NCBI GenBank assembly: GCA_016748015.1
Contig: JAAOMT010000372.1
Span: 799,400 to 863,399, forward strand
Direction: 5' to 3'
DNA: 64,000 nucleotides
Origin: Geosiphon pyriformis
Taxonomy: Eukaryota; Glomeromycota; Glomeromycetes; Archaeosporales; Geosiphonaceae
Every line of letters begins with the position of its first letter. Within the stretch, counting starts at the first letter, position 1. Shown one piece after another: positions 11,957 to 21,161 of the stretch. The notes under the pieces were generated by a model. That model made no database searches. It saw only the letters and a program-made list of their open reading frames with translations, and was not told where the DNA came from. The position numbers were made by a program, and so were the translations under genes.

Positions 11957-13990
11957 GTGGCAGAATCAGAAAACATAGAAGCAAACCATTTAGGATTCGC
12001 AAAATCCTTATTTCAATACTATTGTCAATATTTGGGATTAAATCACAATCATATATCTGCCGAATCAGCCTTTAATTTCTAAGTCAATGAAAAGATTTTC
12101 TCTTTATTAGGAACATCAGTAAATACTGAATCAGCAAGAGAAACTTTCTATAAAGAATTAATTCAAAACACCAACCTACCAACAAACCATAATTTTGCAT
12201 CCATCATCACTGAGATCAACAAAGAAATTGAACACCACACTCAACAAAGATATCCAATTACATATGCTAGTAAAGGCAAGGGAAAATTACAAACACCAGT
12301 ATTAACACCCTGAAAAATACAGCCACCTGCTTGGAAGAAAAACAGAGTTGAATCCCCAAGTAACTCATCATACCACTATACACCTGGAAGCACCATCAAC
12401 ATATCATTAACCGACACGTTTCCATCAACTGTGACATTAGCATTTGGATGATTCCCATTCCAAAGTAGACAAAGGAAAACAGAATTGTTAGGACCATACA
12501 GTAAATACTTTGAGGGATTTAATTCGCAATCATCAACTCCATCAGGACTTTGATCACTACCGCCTTCACCAGATTTCGGAATCTCTGATCTGTGGGAAGC
12601 AGCAGAATCAAAAAAAGAGGAAAAAAAATCAGAGGATCAAGAATTCACTTATCTACACCCAATCCCTAAAAACCTGGAAGTTGAAACCCCGAACATTCAA
12701 ACTCAGCAACAGTTAGAAAATCCGGAAATCGAAATTCTGAATATTCGAATGCTGCCAAATCCAAAAAATCAAAACCCCGAATTAATTAATCAGCAAAACT
12801 TACCTCCAGTAATTGTTATCAATTAACTGCTGATTAATCCCATAGCCGAACTCATACAGCAGTCACTTCAGCTACCACCCCAACAGCCAGGACAACAACA
12901 ACTGCTTCAACAGCCACCACAACCACCTAACTTAGATCCAATGGCCTATGCACTAATTGCAAAACTTGACAACTTTACAGGCAAAGAGAATGACGCTTAA
13001 ATATGGCTGAATGATGTAGAAAAGGCCATCACAGCCAACGGATGGAATGACGCTCAAATAATGCAAGCCATTCCCTACTTTCTCAAGGATACTACCAATT
13101 CATAGTACCAGAGCTTGATTAATAAACCACAAGATTTTAATGCCTTCAAAGTGGAATTCCTAAGATACTTCAGCAACAATAACAGCATCAATTGCCTAGT
13201 CAATGCATTTACCATCATGAAACAAGGAGAAACCAAAGCAGTTACCACTTACCTGGGACGCTTCCATCAAAACTTGCGCCAAATTCAAGCAATTGATGAT
13301 GACTATTTCACAGCACCACAGATACTCAACCAGTTTATCTGTGGCCTACGCAGTAGCATCTTGCAATATGTACATCCGTTGCATCCTGGCATGCTTTAAG
13401 ACGCAATTACATGTGCCAGAGATTTTGAATCTGCTGAGTCAAAGGCTAACCATGCCCAAGCCATTAATCTAGTAATGAATGGATTATCTGAATTGGATTC
13501 CAAATTGAAGAAGTTCAGTAAATCAATCAATAAGAGATTGGAAGGATACTTAGCTGACAATCACACCATTTATCAGCCTCCACAATGACACAATAATCAA
13601 GGAAATTATAATCGTGGTCAAAATCAACCACGTCCATCTTCATCAACCAATCAATAGTGGCAACAAGAAACACGTATCTGCTACTATTATGGTAAACAAG
13701 GACATATCCAAATTGACTGTTGCCAGCATTTAAATAACCAATGATCAGAAAATCCATATCAAAGCCCTGATCGCCGGTTCCAAACTCCGAATCAGTACCC
13801 AAATCAAAACCCACCCACTTACCTACCAGTGACGCAGTCATCAGTCTATTAGTCTCCAGTATATCAACCTCCAATTTATCAGCCGCAGCCACAAGTAATA
13901 TATCAACCACAGCCACAAATAATTTATCAACTCCAACAGATCCAAACACTGCCCCAAAACTTACCACCCAACAGAACCCAAAGACTGAGA
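11957..13990 (+). pseudogene. Gypsy-1 gag, broken by stop codons
   Basis: This is the structural protein region. It begins at KVAESEN with no in-frame ATG upstream (a TAA lies at 11,909). Order: an alpha-helical N-terminal part (to about 12,540), a Pro/Gln-rich linker (about 12,560-12,930), a retrotransposon gag-like domain (about 12,950-13,420: FTGKENDA, LRYFSNNNSINCL, YLGRFHQNLRQIQ), a CCHC knuckle at 13,679-13,720 reading CYYYGKQGHIQIDC with the second Cys changed to Tyr, and a Tyr/Pro/Gln-rich tail (about 13,830-13,960). About twelve in-frame stops break it; several correspond to CAA, CAG or CGA codons hit by C-to-T changes. The matching regions of Gypsy-2 and Gypsy-3 confirm the frame. 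Confidence 0.85.
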
Positions 13991-14806
13991 ATGACTCAAC
14001 AGAGCTGGAGATTGGCAATGGTAGTTCATCAACCAATCCCCAGTTCTTCACAGCAACCATCTGGATTACGCCAGCAGAATTCAGGTACTGGTCAACCCCA
14101 GAACTATTTAAGTCTCCTGGTCACCCCAGAAGACACTTCAACCAATAACCTGGCATTTACCCAAAAACAACAACTCACCAGTAATATCCCACCTGCTACT
14201 ATCACTAAAGACGAGTCATTGGCCGCTATCTTCCCATTCAAATTCGAGAAAACAGCCACAATGCCATTGTTTAGTGGAGCTGCTCTTGAAGCCAAACTAA
14301 TTACCACAATGTACACTGACACCAAAGTCGAAGGACAATTCATCAAATTGATCCTGGACAGTGGTTTTGCAGGCAGCATAATCACAAGACAACTCATGGA
14401 TCAATTAGGTCACCAAGTTAATCGAGCTGCCAGCGCCAGAATCATCACAGCTGATGGAGCGACCAAAACTCCAATCGGCGAAATCGACGACTTTCTTTTT
14501 GAAGTCAATGGCATTGTGACTTCTATTAAAGTTCTAGTAATGGAAGCCACTCAATACCAAGCTCTTATTGGTAATGACTGGCTATTCAAAGTCAACACAA
14601 TGTTAGACTGGAACATCCAGGAACTCCAGCTAATGTATCAGGGCCAACACATACGTGTCTTGGCCAGGTGTGGCCACTTCAAAACTCCTCCAAGAGAGAA
14701 ACTATTGATCGAACTAAAGGAGGAGAAAAAAAAGCTGACCTGGGAAGCCTATCAAGTGTTGTGGGTGGATGAAGAGCACAACAAACTACTGCTCATACTC
14801 TCCTAA
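13991..14806 (+). CDS. Gypsy-1 retropepsin-like aspartic protease
   Basis: This is the longest uninterrupted piece of the gag/protease region. The catalytic signature LILDSGFAGSIIT (about 14,347-14,385) has the Asp-Ser-Gly triad of retropepsins. It is followed by ARIITADGATKTPIGEI and by the flap and second-strand region ending ALIGNDWLFKVN, usual for Gypsy proteases. The fold covers about 14,255-14,640. Downstream is a Lys/Glu-rich segment reaching the stop at 14,804. The ATG at 13,991 is internal to the polyprotein and is not a real start. Catalytic residues are intact, unlike DSR in Gypsy-2 and DSE in Gypsy-3. Confidence 0.85.
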   Translation: MTQQSWRLAMVVHQPIPSSSQQPSGLRQQNSGTGQPQNYLSLLVTPEDTSTNNLAFTQKQQLTSNIPPATITKDESLAAIFPFKFEKTATMPLFSGAALEAKLITTMYTDTKVEGQFIKLILDSGFAGSIITRQLMDQLGHQVNRAASARIITADGATKTPIGEIDDFLFEVNGIVTSIKVLVMEATQYQALIGNDWLFKVNTMLDWNIQELQLMYQGQHIRVLARCGHFKTPPREKLLIELKEEKKKLTWEAYQVLWVDEEHNKLLLILS

Positions 14807-15029
14807 GATGACAGCAACAAGGGAAAAGGAAAACAAAAGGAAGAACTTACCTGGGAAACTGATGACCTGACATGGACTGACAACGATGAAAGCGAACTGA
14901 CTTCAAGCTGGGAATGGGAAGAGGACAAAGAAAATAAAGGAAAAGGGAAAGAAGAAGAGCCCACCCAAACCATCACCGCCTATAATAATACCTATACTAT
15001 TTCACAATGATCTATCTATCATTGACCTA

Positions 15030-15667
15030 AGCTTATATGCATCAATTGTGGCAAGAAATTGTCATTAATGGGTGCATGCTGTGGTGATGATGAGGAATAC
15101 CACACCACAACAAAATTCTACTGTCGTTCATGCTTACTCGAACACTTCAGACAACCAAAGAGGCAAGGAAAATGGGATAACCAACTGTGTCTCGCTTGTG
15201 AGGAGACCCTGCTAAATGAAAGGATGTGGAACAACATCCTAGGACATGGAAAAACATGTGACACATCGTGTCAATACATGATTCTAATAAGTGATTGAGT
15301 AAGGAAAGAAACCCCAATAGAAGCAGCCTGGAAAAGAGCTGTGCAGCAACTAGACAGTTGTCCACATGATGACAATGAAATTTGGCAAATGGCATTTGCA
15401 AAAATCAAAGGGGCGATGCCAGAAGAGATAAAAACAATCAAAGACAACTCCCCAGAACTTTTAAAGCTTGACTGGGACACAGAACCCATCATAAACCTCT
15501 TAGATCCGGAACAATTCCATGAACACTACCAAGAATTAGCACTCACAAGGGAAGAACAAAAACAATGGTTAGAGCAGTTGAACGCTTGACTATGTCAATA
15601 CTGCCTAATTCCCTGTGACTTCCAGTACTGTAATAAGTGTGACCTCATTTACAATCCACCACTATGC
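15030..15667 (+). pseudogene. Gypsy-1 cysteine-rich (multi-CxxC) module between protease and dUTPase
   Basis: I do not recognise a named family. Paired cysteines recur: CINCGKK (about 15,038), FYCRSCLLEH (about 15,117), LCLACEETLL (about 15,188), CDTSCQYM (about 15,260), then after a helical stretch LCQYCLIPC and YCNKCDLIYNPPLC (about 15,594-15,668). The pattern suggests two or more zinc-binding folds. The same cysteines recur in Gypsy-2 (about 27,890-28,535) and Gypsy-3 (about 38,700-39,345), so they are ancestral. In-frame stops at 15,296 (TGA where both other copies have TGG) and about 15,588 break it here. Confidence 0.65.
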
Positions 15668-17329
15668 ATGATCTATTCGATCCCTGAAGAAGAACCAATC
15701 AGCAGCTGCACATCAGAATCAGAATTGCTGATCAATCACAATTCAAACTCCAACGATGACAATGATAACAACGGTTCAAGCTCCATTCAAATTGGCAATG
15801 ATGATGAAAACAATTTAGACTCAGATTCAAAACCCAATGTAAACTATGAACAATACATTGCACTACCAGATCTCTCCAAGGAACAAGAGTTGAAATGGTA
15901 TAGTGACAATGGAGAAGGTATTATGCCAGAACGTGCGCATGACATGGATGCAGGGTTTGATCTGAGATATCCAGGAAAAGATGCCATCAAATTAGAACTG
16001 CATTCACGCACTTGCATTGATCTGAAAATAGCACTAGAAATTCCGGCAACAACAATGGTTCAATTAGCATCTAGGAGTAGTTTAGCAAAAAGAGGGATCA
16101 ATATAAGAGGAGGAATAATTGATGCAGGATATGTAGGAAATATCATCGCCATGCTACAAAATAACTTAGAAAAAGCCTATATAATAGAGCCTAATGAAAA
16201 GATAGCACAGGCAATATTTCTGCCTCTGATTAAAGTACCTCAGTTAGTGTCAGTGGGAAAGAGGAAAGAATTGGGAATAACAGCAAGGGGAATACAAGAA
16301 TTTGGATCAATGAGTAGAATAGAGGTATCAGTTAATATGGCGGAGGAAGAGATTGTTGGCCAAGAAGAAATTATCTCAACTGGTCAAGCTATTTCCATTC
16401 CACCATATAGCCAGTACATGTTAGCAATAGAAAGGAAGGAAAAGGAGCAAGAACAGATTTTTGAAGTGGAAGCAACCCTTTGTGAATCAGAAGAGATTGG
16501 GTTGATCAATCTCCACATACCAGCCAAAAGCTATAGCAGCATAAAAATTCCCATCTACAACAACACTGGCAATATCATCAACATACCAGAAGGAACCATC
16601 ATTGGATATCTAACCATAGAAATAGAAGACCAACCACCAAACTCCATTCCAGACTTTTCACAACTTTGTGGATATGTTGACATCACATCACAGACAATCT
16701 ATGGACGAGATAAATGTTATTTGCTCCAACCAGAACAATTGGAACAAATGAACATGGGAAACTTAGATCCACTCCAATATATGCAGCTCAAGATATTACT
16801 CAACAATTTCAACGACATCTTTGCCAGCGAAAATAAGTTTGGCCAAACTGACATCATCCAGCATCAGATCAAGACTGGAGATGCAATGCCAATTAAACAA
16901 AAAGCATACAGAGTGCTGCCAGCCAGCCATAAGATTATTTGTCAAGAGATAAACAGAATGCTTGACAATGGGTTAATTCAACCATCAATAAGTCCATGGT
17001 CATCACCAGTAGTACTTGTCCATAAGAAAAATGGAAAAATCCAGTTTTGTGTAAACTACAGGAAACTCAATGGTGTAACTCGTGGAGACAGTTATCCAAC
17101 TCCACAAATACAGAAATTATTTGATGCTTTTGGTGGGAACAAATGGTTTTCTACATTAGATATGGACAGTGGTTACTGGCAAGTAGCCATGAATCCAACT
17201 GACAAAGAGAAGATGGCATTTACTACTAGAGAAGGGAATTTCGAATTTGAAATAATGCCATTTGGCTTAACCAATGTCCCAGCAACTTTCCAATGGCTAA
17301 TGGAAATCATTTATACTGACTTATTGTAG
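15668..17329 (+). CDS. Gypsy-1 dUTPase - linker - reverse transcriptase N-half (open segment)
   Basis: A 553-codon open stretch inside pol. An acidic, Asn-rich spacer leads into a trimeric-type dUTPase (about 15,845-16,320), the enzyme that turns dUTP into dUMP. All five family motifs are visible: AGFDLRY (15,950), SRSSLA (about 16,070), GIIDAGYVGNI (about 16,116), EKIAQAIFLPL (about 16,197) and ARGIQEFGS (about 16,285). A beta-rich linker (about 16,330-16,640) leads to the RT fingers and palm: SPWSSPVVLVHKKNGK (about 16,990), LDMDSGYWQVAM (about 17,157), MPFGLTNVPATFQ (about 17,257). It ends at TAG 17,327, where Gypsy-2 has TGG. ATG 15,668 is internal. Placement between protease and RT differs from the retroviral positions I know of. 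Confidence 0.88.
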   Translation: MIYSIPEEEPISSCTSESELLINHNSNSNDDNDNNGSSSIQIGNDDENNLDSDSKPNVNYEQYIALPDLSKEQELKWYSDNGEGIMPERAHDMDAGFDLRYPGKDAIKLELHSRTCIDLKIALEIPATTMVQLASRSSLAKRGINIRGGIIDAGYVGNIIAMLQNNLEKAYIIEPNEKIAQAIFLPLIKVPQLVSVGKRKELGITARGIQEFGSMSRIEVSVNMAEEEIVGQEEIISTGQAISIPPYSQYMLAIERKEKEQEQIFEVEATLCESEEIGLINLHIPAKSYSSIKIPIYNNTGNIINIPEGTIIGYLTIEIEDQPPNSIPDFSQLCGYVDITSQTIYGRDKCYLLQPEQLEQMNMGNLDPLQYMQLKILLNNFNDIFASENKFGQTDIIQHQIKTGDAMPIKQKAYRVLPASHKIICQEINRMLDNGLIQPSISPWSSPVVLVHKKNGKIQFCVNYRKLNGVTRGDSYPTPQIQKLFDAFGGNKWFSTLDMDSGYWQVAMNPTDKEKMAFTTREGNFEFEIMPFGLTNVPATFQWLMEIIYTDLL

Positions 17330-18135
17330 AAATTAGTAGTTGTATACTTGGACAACACCAATGTATTTTCAAAGACATTTGATGATCATCTTCATCATCT
17401 TCAATAAGTGTTCGAAAGACTGAGAAGAGCAGAACTGAAGTTAAATGCGACAAAATGCTTCTTTGGCAAGACGGAACTCAAATTCTTGGGATACATAGTT
17501 AGCAAAGATGGCATCAAAACAGATCCAGAAAAAATAAAGATAGTAAAGAACTTTCCAGTGCTGACCAATATAACAGAACTGAAATCATTCTTAGAATTTG
17601 CCAGCTACTATCGTCGTTTTATCAAGAACTTTTTCAAGATAGCACAGCCACTCAATCAACTACAAAACAAAAATGCAAAATATGAATGAACAGAAAGTCA
17701 ACAAGAAGCTTTTGATATTCTGAGGAAAAAGCTCATCCAAGCTCTAATACTAATCTATTCAGATTACAGCAAACCATTCATCATCACCACTGATGCATCC
17801 AGCCAAGCATTGGGAGCAGTATTATCTCAGAGAGAACTGAACGGCAGGGAACATCCAGTAGCATATGCCAGCAAAGGTTTAACACCAGCCAAAAAAAACT
17901 ATGGAATACCAGAACAAAAACACTTAGCAATATACTGAGCCGTCATGAAATGGAAAGAATACTTGAGCCAGAAGTTTGAAGTATACACAGATCACAAAGG
18001 ATTAACATCACTCCAAAAACAAGAATTTGGAGATGGAAGACAGTCAAGGTGGAAAATGGCACTTACACTATACAATTATACTATACATTACAAAAAGAGA
18101 AAAGACAACGGAAATGTTGACGGTTTATCGTGAAT
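17330..18135 (+). pseudogene. Gypsy-1 reverse transcriptase C-half and RNase H, broken
   Basis: This continues the same frame after TAG 17,327. The RT active site reads YLDN (about 17,345) instead of YLDD, a GAC-to-AAC change that should abolish activity; Gypsy-2 and Gypsy-3 keep YLDD. Thumb and connection motifs follow (LNATKCFFGKTELKFLGYIV; SFLEFASYYRRFI). RNase H starts near 17,700 with IYSDYSKPFIITTDASSQAL, ALGAVLSQR and YTDHKGLTSL, typical of Gypsy RNase H. Stops lie at 17,405 (CAA to TAA), 17,687 and 17,936 (both TGG to TGA by comparison) and at the end of RNase H (18,131). Confidence 0.88.
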
Positions 18136-19590
18136 AAGACAAATCTAAGAACATTTCAACCCAAAAATATAATAAAACCAGAACAATACCAACAGAAAAA
18201 TACAACAAAAAATGAACATACAAAAATATCAACAATTGCAACATTATCTAAACACTCAACAGTTCAAGGAGAATTTATCTCATACGGAATGAAGGAGTAT
18301 CAAACACCAATCAAAATATTTCATCACTCACCAAAATATACTTTATCAGAAAAATAGAAGGGATCCAGATCAACCAACCAAAGTAATTATGGAGCCAGAA
18401 AAAGAGACAATATTATTCAACATGCACTCAAATCCAACAGCAGGATATTTTCACAAAGAAGCAATCATGGAAAGAACTAGAAAAAGATACTATTGGCCAT
18501 CAATGTACCTAGACATTATTCAATATGTTCAAAATTGTGACACTTGTTAGCGAAGAGGAGAAACAAGACCCAGTGAACCATTAAGACCAATTAAAGTGGG
18601 ACAACCATTTGACTGTATGAGAATTGATTTAGTAGGACCATTAACAATCACCAGCAGAGGAAACAAATACATAGCAGTAGCTATGGACTATCTCACTAAA
18701 TGGCCAAAGGCGAAAGCAATTCAAAGAGTGGATGCAGAATCCGTTGCCGAATTCATTCATCAGGATTTGATTTGTCAACATGGATGTCCAAAAGAATTAT
18801 TATCAGACCAAGGAACTCATTTTGTGAACAGAACATTAACAGAATTGAGCCAAAGATTCAGAATCAAGAGACCATTATTATCATCATACTATTCACAAAC
18901 CAACGGATTAGTAGAAAGATTCAACAAAACATTGTGTGAAACAATAGCCAAGCTCAGCCAAGAAAACCAGAATGATTGGGATTTGTTCATACCATCAGTA
19001 CTATTTGCTTATTGGACAACGAAACAAGATACTACACAAGCAACACCATTTGAATTAGTATATGGGAGAATAGCAACGTTATCAGTAGAGAGAGAAATTA
19101 ATACATATCCAGCTAAACCAATAACAGAGGGAAATTTTCAAGAAACATTGCTGAGAAGAACATATGACTTAATGGAAACATTGGAAAACAAATGAAGAAA
19201 AGCAGCTGATAATATCCAAAAATCACAAGAAACACAGAAAGAAAGACACGATAGTCAACTACCAGACAAACCAGTTGAATTCAAGATTGGAGACAAAGTA
19301 TTACTACATTGTACCAAAGCAAAAAAACAATGGAGTGAAAAATTTGACTCCAAATGGGACGGATCATTTCACATAGAAGAAATTCTAGGAAATGAAGCTT
19401 ACAAATTAAGATTGGATAACAAAATTTTAACCAAAGCAGCACATGGAGATTGACTGAAACCATATCATAACATTACACTACTATCTACCAGTAATATTTC
19501 ACAATTAGGAGTACAGAGAATACTAGTCCAACCAGATGAGATTCCACGAGATCAGGAACCAATCATTATTATCGACAACAACACATTAAA
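18136..19590 (+). pseudogene. Gypsy-1 integrase, broken
   Basis: This part inserts the cDNA copy. An HHCC zinc finger is visible as MHSNPTAGYFHKEA with YVQNCDTC (about 18,420-18,548). The catalytic core (18,596-19,195 open) has the DDE triad: MRIDLVGPL (first Asp, about 18,625), LLSDQGTHFVN (second Asp, about 18,808) and NGLVERFNKTL (Glu, about 18,913), so the core itself looks complete. The C-terminal part (VEFKIGDKVLLHCTK, EEILGNEAYKLRL) is the usual SH3-like end. Stops occur at the end of the zinc finger (18,548), at about 19,193 and at 19,452. The stretch 18,131-18,370 is poorly conserved connecting sequence with several stops. Confidence 0.87.
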
Positions 19591-20278
19591 TTGATCCATC
19601 AAAAAAATATATAAGGACATGGTAGACGTGACAGGAAATATCAAAAAAATGGAAATTACAGACAACATTTACTCACTAGTACAACAACTCTTTCAATTAA
19701 TCCAACACCAGGAAATGGAAATTACAATCAATCAACAAACCATTCAATATCAAGATACTAGAAAGACATTTCAACTCAGAACACAGAAGAAAACTGAAAA
19801 TCCTGTGGACAAAATCATGGCAAAAGTAAAATTAGCAATAAAAGAATTGACAAAAGAGTCACTATATCAAGAGTTGACTAAAGAAACTTGGAATTGGTGG
19901 ATACAACAATTTCCACGAAACTATTGTTATTTTTACTTAGGACAACATGTAAATATACAGAATCTATATACGAATAAGACAAAGCAATTATTCGGCAAAA
20001 GAATACTACAACAATTAAAATATTTTTTGGGAAAAAACAACTTATCCACACAAGCCCAAGCCATATACCAAATACACACAGTATTTCAAGATAAACCAGA
20101 AATATTGCTCAACAGAGCAATGGATATGGTGACCAGTAATCAATTGGGAAAAATCACCAATGCTTAATTTGAAAAATTACAGGCCCAAATAACACAAGTA
20201 ATTCTCAAAAACAAAATCCAGGAAATACTTCAAGAGGGGGAATTACAGGAGTTAGATTTCGATGGAACTCAATATTAA
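19591..20278 (+). CDS. Gypsy-1 pol C-terminal extension of unknown function
   Basis: Downstream of integrase, in the same frame and separated by a single TGA at about 19,592, lies about 225 codons ending with TAA at 20,276-20,278, directly against the polypurine tract. One more stop lies at about 20,165. It is Gln/Lys/Thr-rich and mostly helical in look (NIYSLVQQLFQLIQHQEMEI; ESLYQELTKETWNWWIQQFP; AQAIYQIHTVFQDKPEILL). Gypsy-2 (about 32,430-33,097) and Gypsy-3 (34,099-34,760, minus) carry the same extension, including the WWIQQFP-like block and the terminal Gln-Tyr-stop. No chromodomain signature was seen. No function is assigned. Confidence 0.7.
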
Positions 20279-20292
20279 AAAGGAGGGAATAA
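20277..20292 (+). other. Gypsy-1 polypurine tract
   Basis: The purine run AAAAGGAGGGAATAA directly precedes the 3' LTR and would prime plus-strand synthesis. Near-identical tracts precede the 3' LTRs of Gypsy-2 (33,096-33,111) and Gypsy-3 (34,086-34,100, minus). Confidence 0.85.
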
Positions 20293-21161
20293 TGTTACTC
20301 ATAGAAATATAGGAAATATATTAGCATAATTATTAGCCAATCAGAAGTAAGCATAGTAAATGTGAAATTCCAGGATTCCTCTTAAGAATTGCAGGATTCC
20401 AGAAATTTCAGAATTCCCAATGAGGAATTGCAGGATTCCAGAATTTTAGGATTCCTCTCAAAAGAATTGCAGGATTCCAGGAATTCCAGGATTCCTGTCA
20501 TAAAGAATCGAGGAATTGAGGAATCCCAATTATGTATATATAACAGTAGTGTTAGAAACAGAAAAGACAGAATTGATACCACAGAATCCTTAGCCTAGAA
20601 ACACAATCATCAAATAAATAATTATTTTATATCTCCATCTACTTTCCCACTATCAACTCTTTATATTGATAGTAAGTGATACTTGACCATACTGGAACAA
20701 TAGCTCTTGATCACGGCTATTGACGGAATACTAATCTGCAAATCACCTTGGCTTATTTTTTTTCTTTCTTTATTTTCTTTTATTTCTCTTTCTTTATTTT
20801 ATTTTGATTTGTTGTTGTATACTAATTGATTAAAGATTAAGCGCTGAGTTATTGACGTCAAGAATAGCCTGGTAAAAGACCCAGAAATAAGGGTAAGATT
20901 TTATATATTATCGGATAGCTTACCAGAAGAGCATGACTGCCAGACTAAATCCAGCCATCACGCTGAGAAAGAAATTGGGAAAACTCTTGAAAAATATATC
21001 TATTATCGACACTATTGAATCTCTGTCTATTATACAAAGGACTCAAACAAAACCTTCAGATCCATCAAAACCTTCAGATATTACCAACAACTTTATATCA
21101 ATTAAGCACCAAGTTATGGGTTTGTTATTCAATTCAACAACAGAAATAATCACCTGTAACA
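20293..21161 (+). repeat. Gypsy-1 3' LTR
   Basis: It matches the 5' LTR closely from TGTTACTCATAG to CACCTGTAACA. It is slightly longer, mainly through about 14 extra bases near 20,571-20,586 (TTGATACCACAGAA, next to a similar ACAGAA). The CRE-like palindrome is retained at 20,852-20,861. An ATG-started 89-codon frame begins at 20,933; in the 5' LTR the same codon is ACG. Confidence 0.95.

Larger units (their letters stand above)
11041..21161 (+). mobile_element. Gypsy-1: full-length LTR retrotransposon with dUTPase
   Basis: Two LTRs (854 and 869 bp) start TGTTAC and end GTAACA. The interior holds gag, CCHC knuckle, aspartic protease, a cysteine-rich module, dUTPase, RT, RNase H, integrase and a C-terminal extension. 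The domain order PR-RT-RH-IN places it in Ty3/Gypsy. All coding parts lie in one frame from 11,957 to 20,278, with roughly thirty in-frame stops and no frameshift found. A polypurine tract sits directly before the 3' LTR. The element splits LINE B. The LTRs are still very similar, so the insertion is fairly recent compared with Gypsy-2. Confidence 0.95.
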
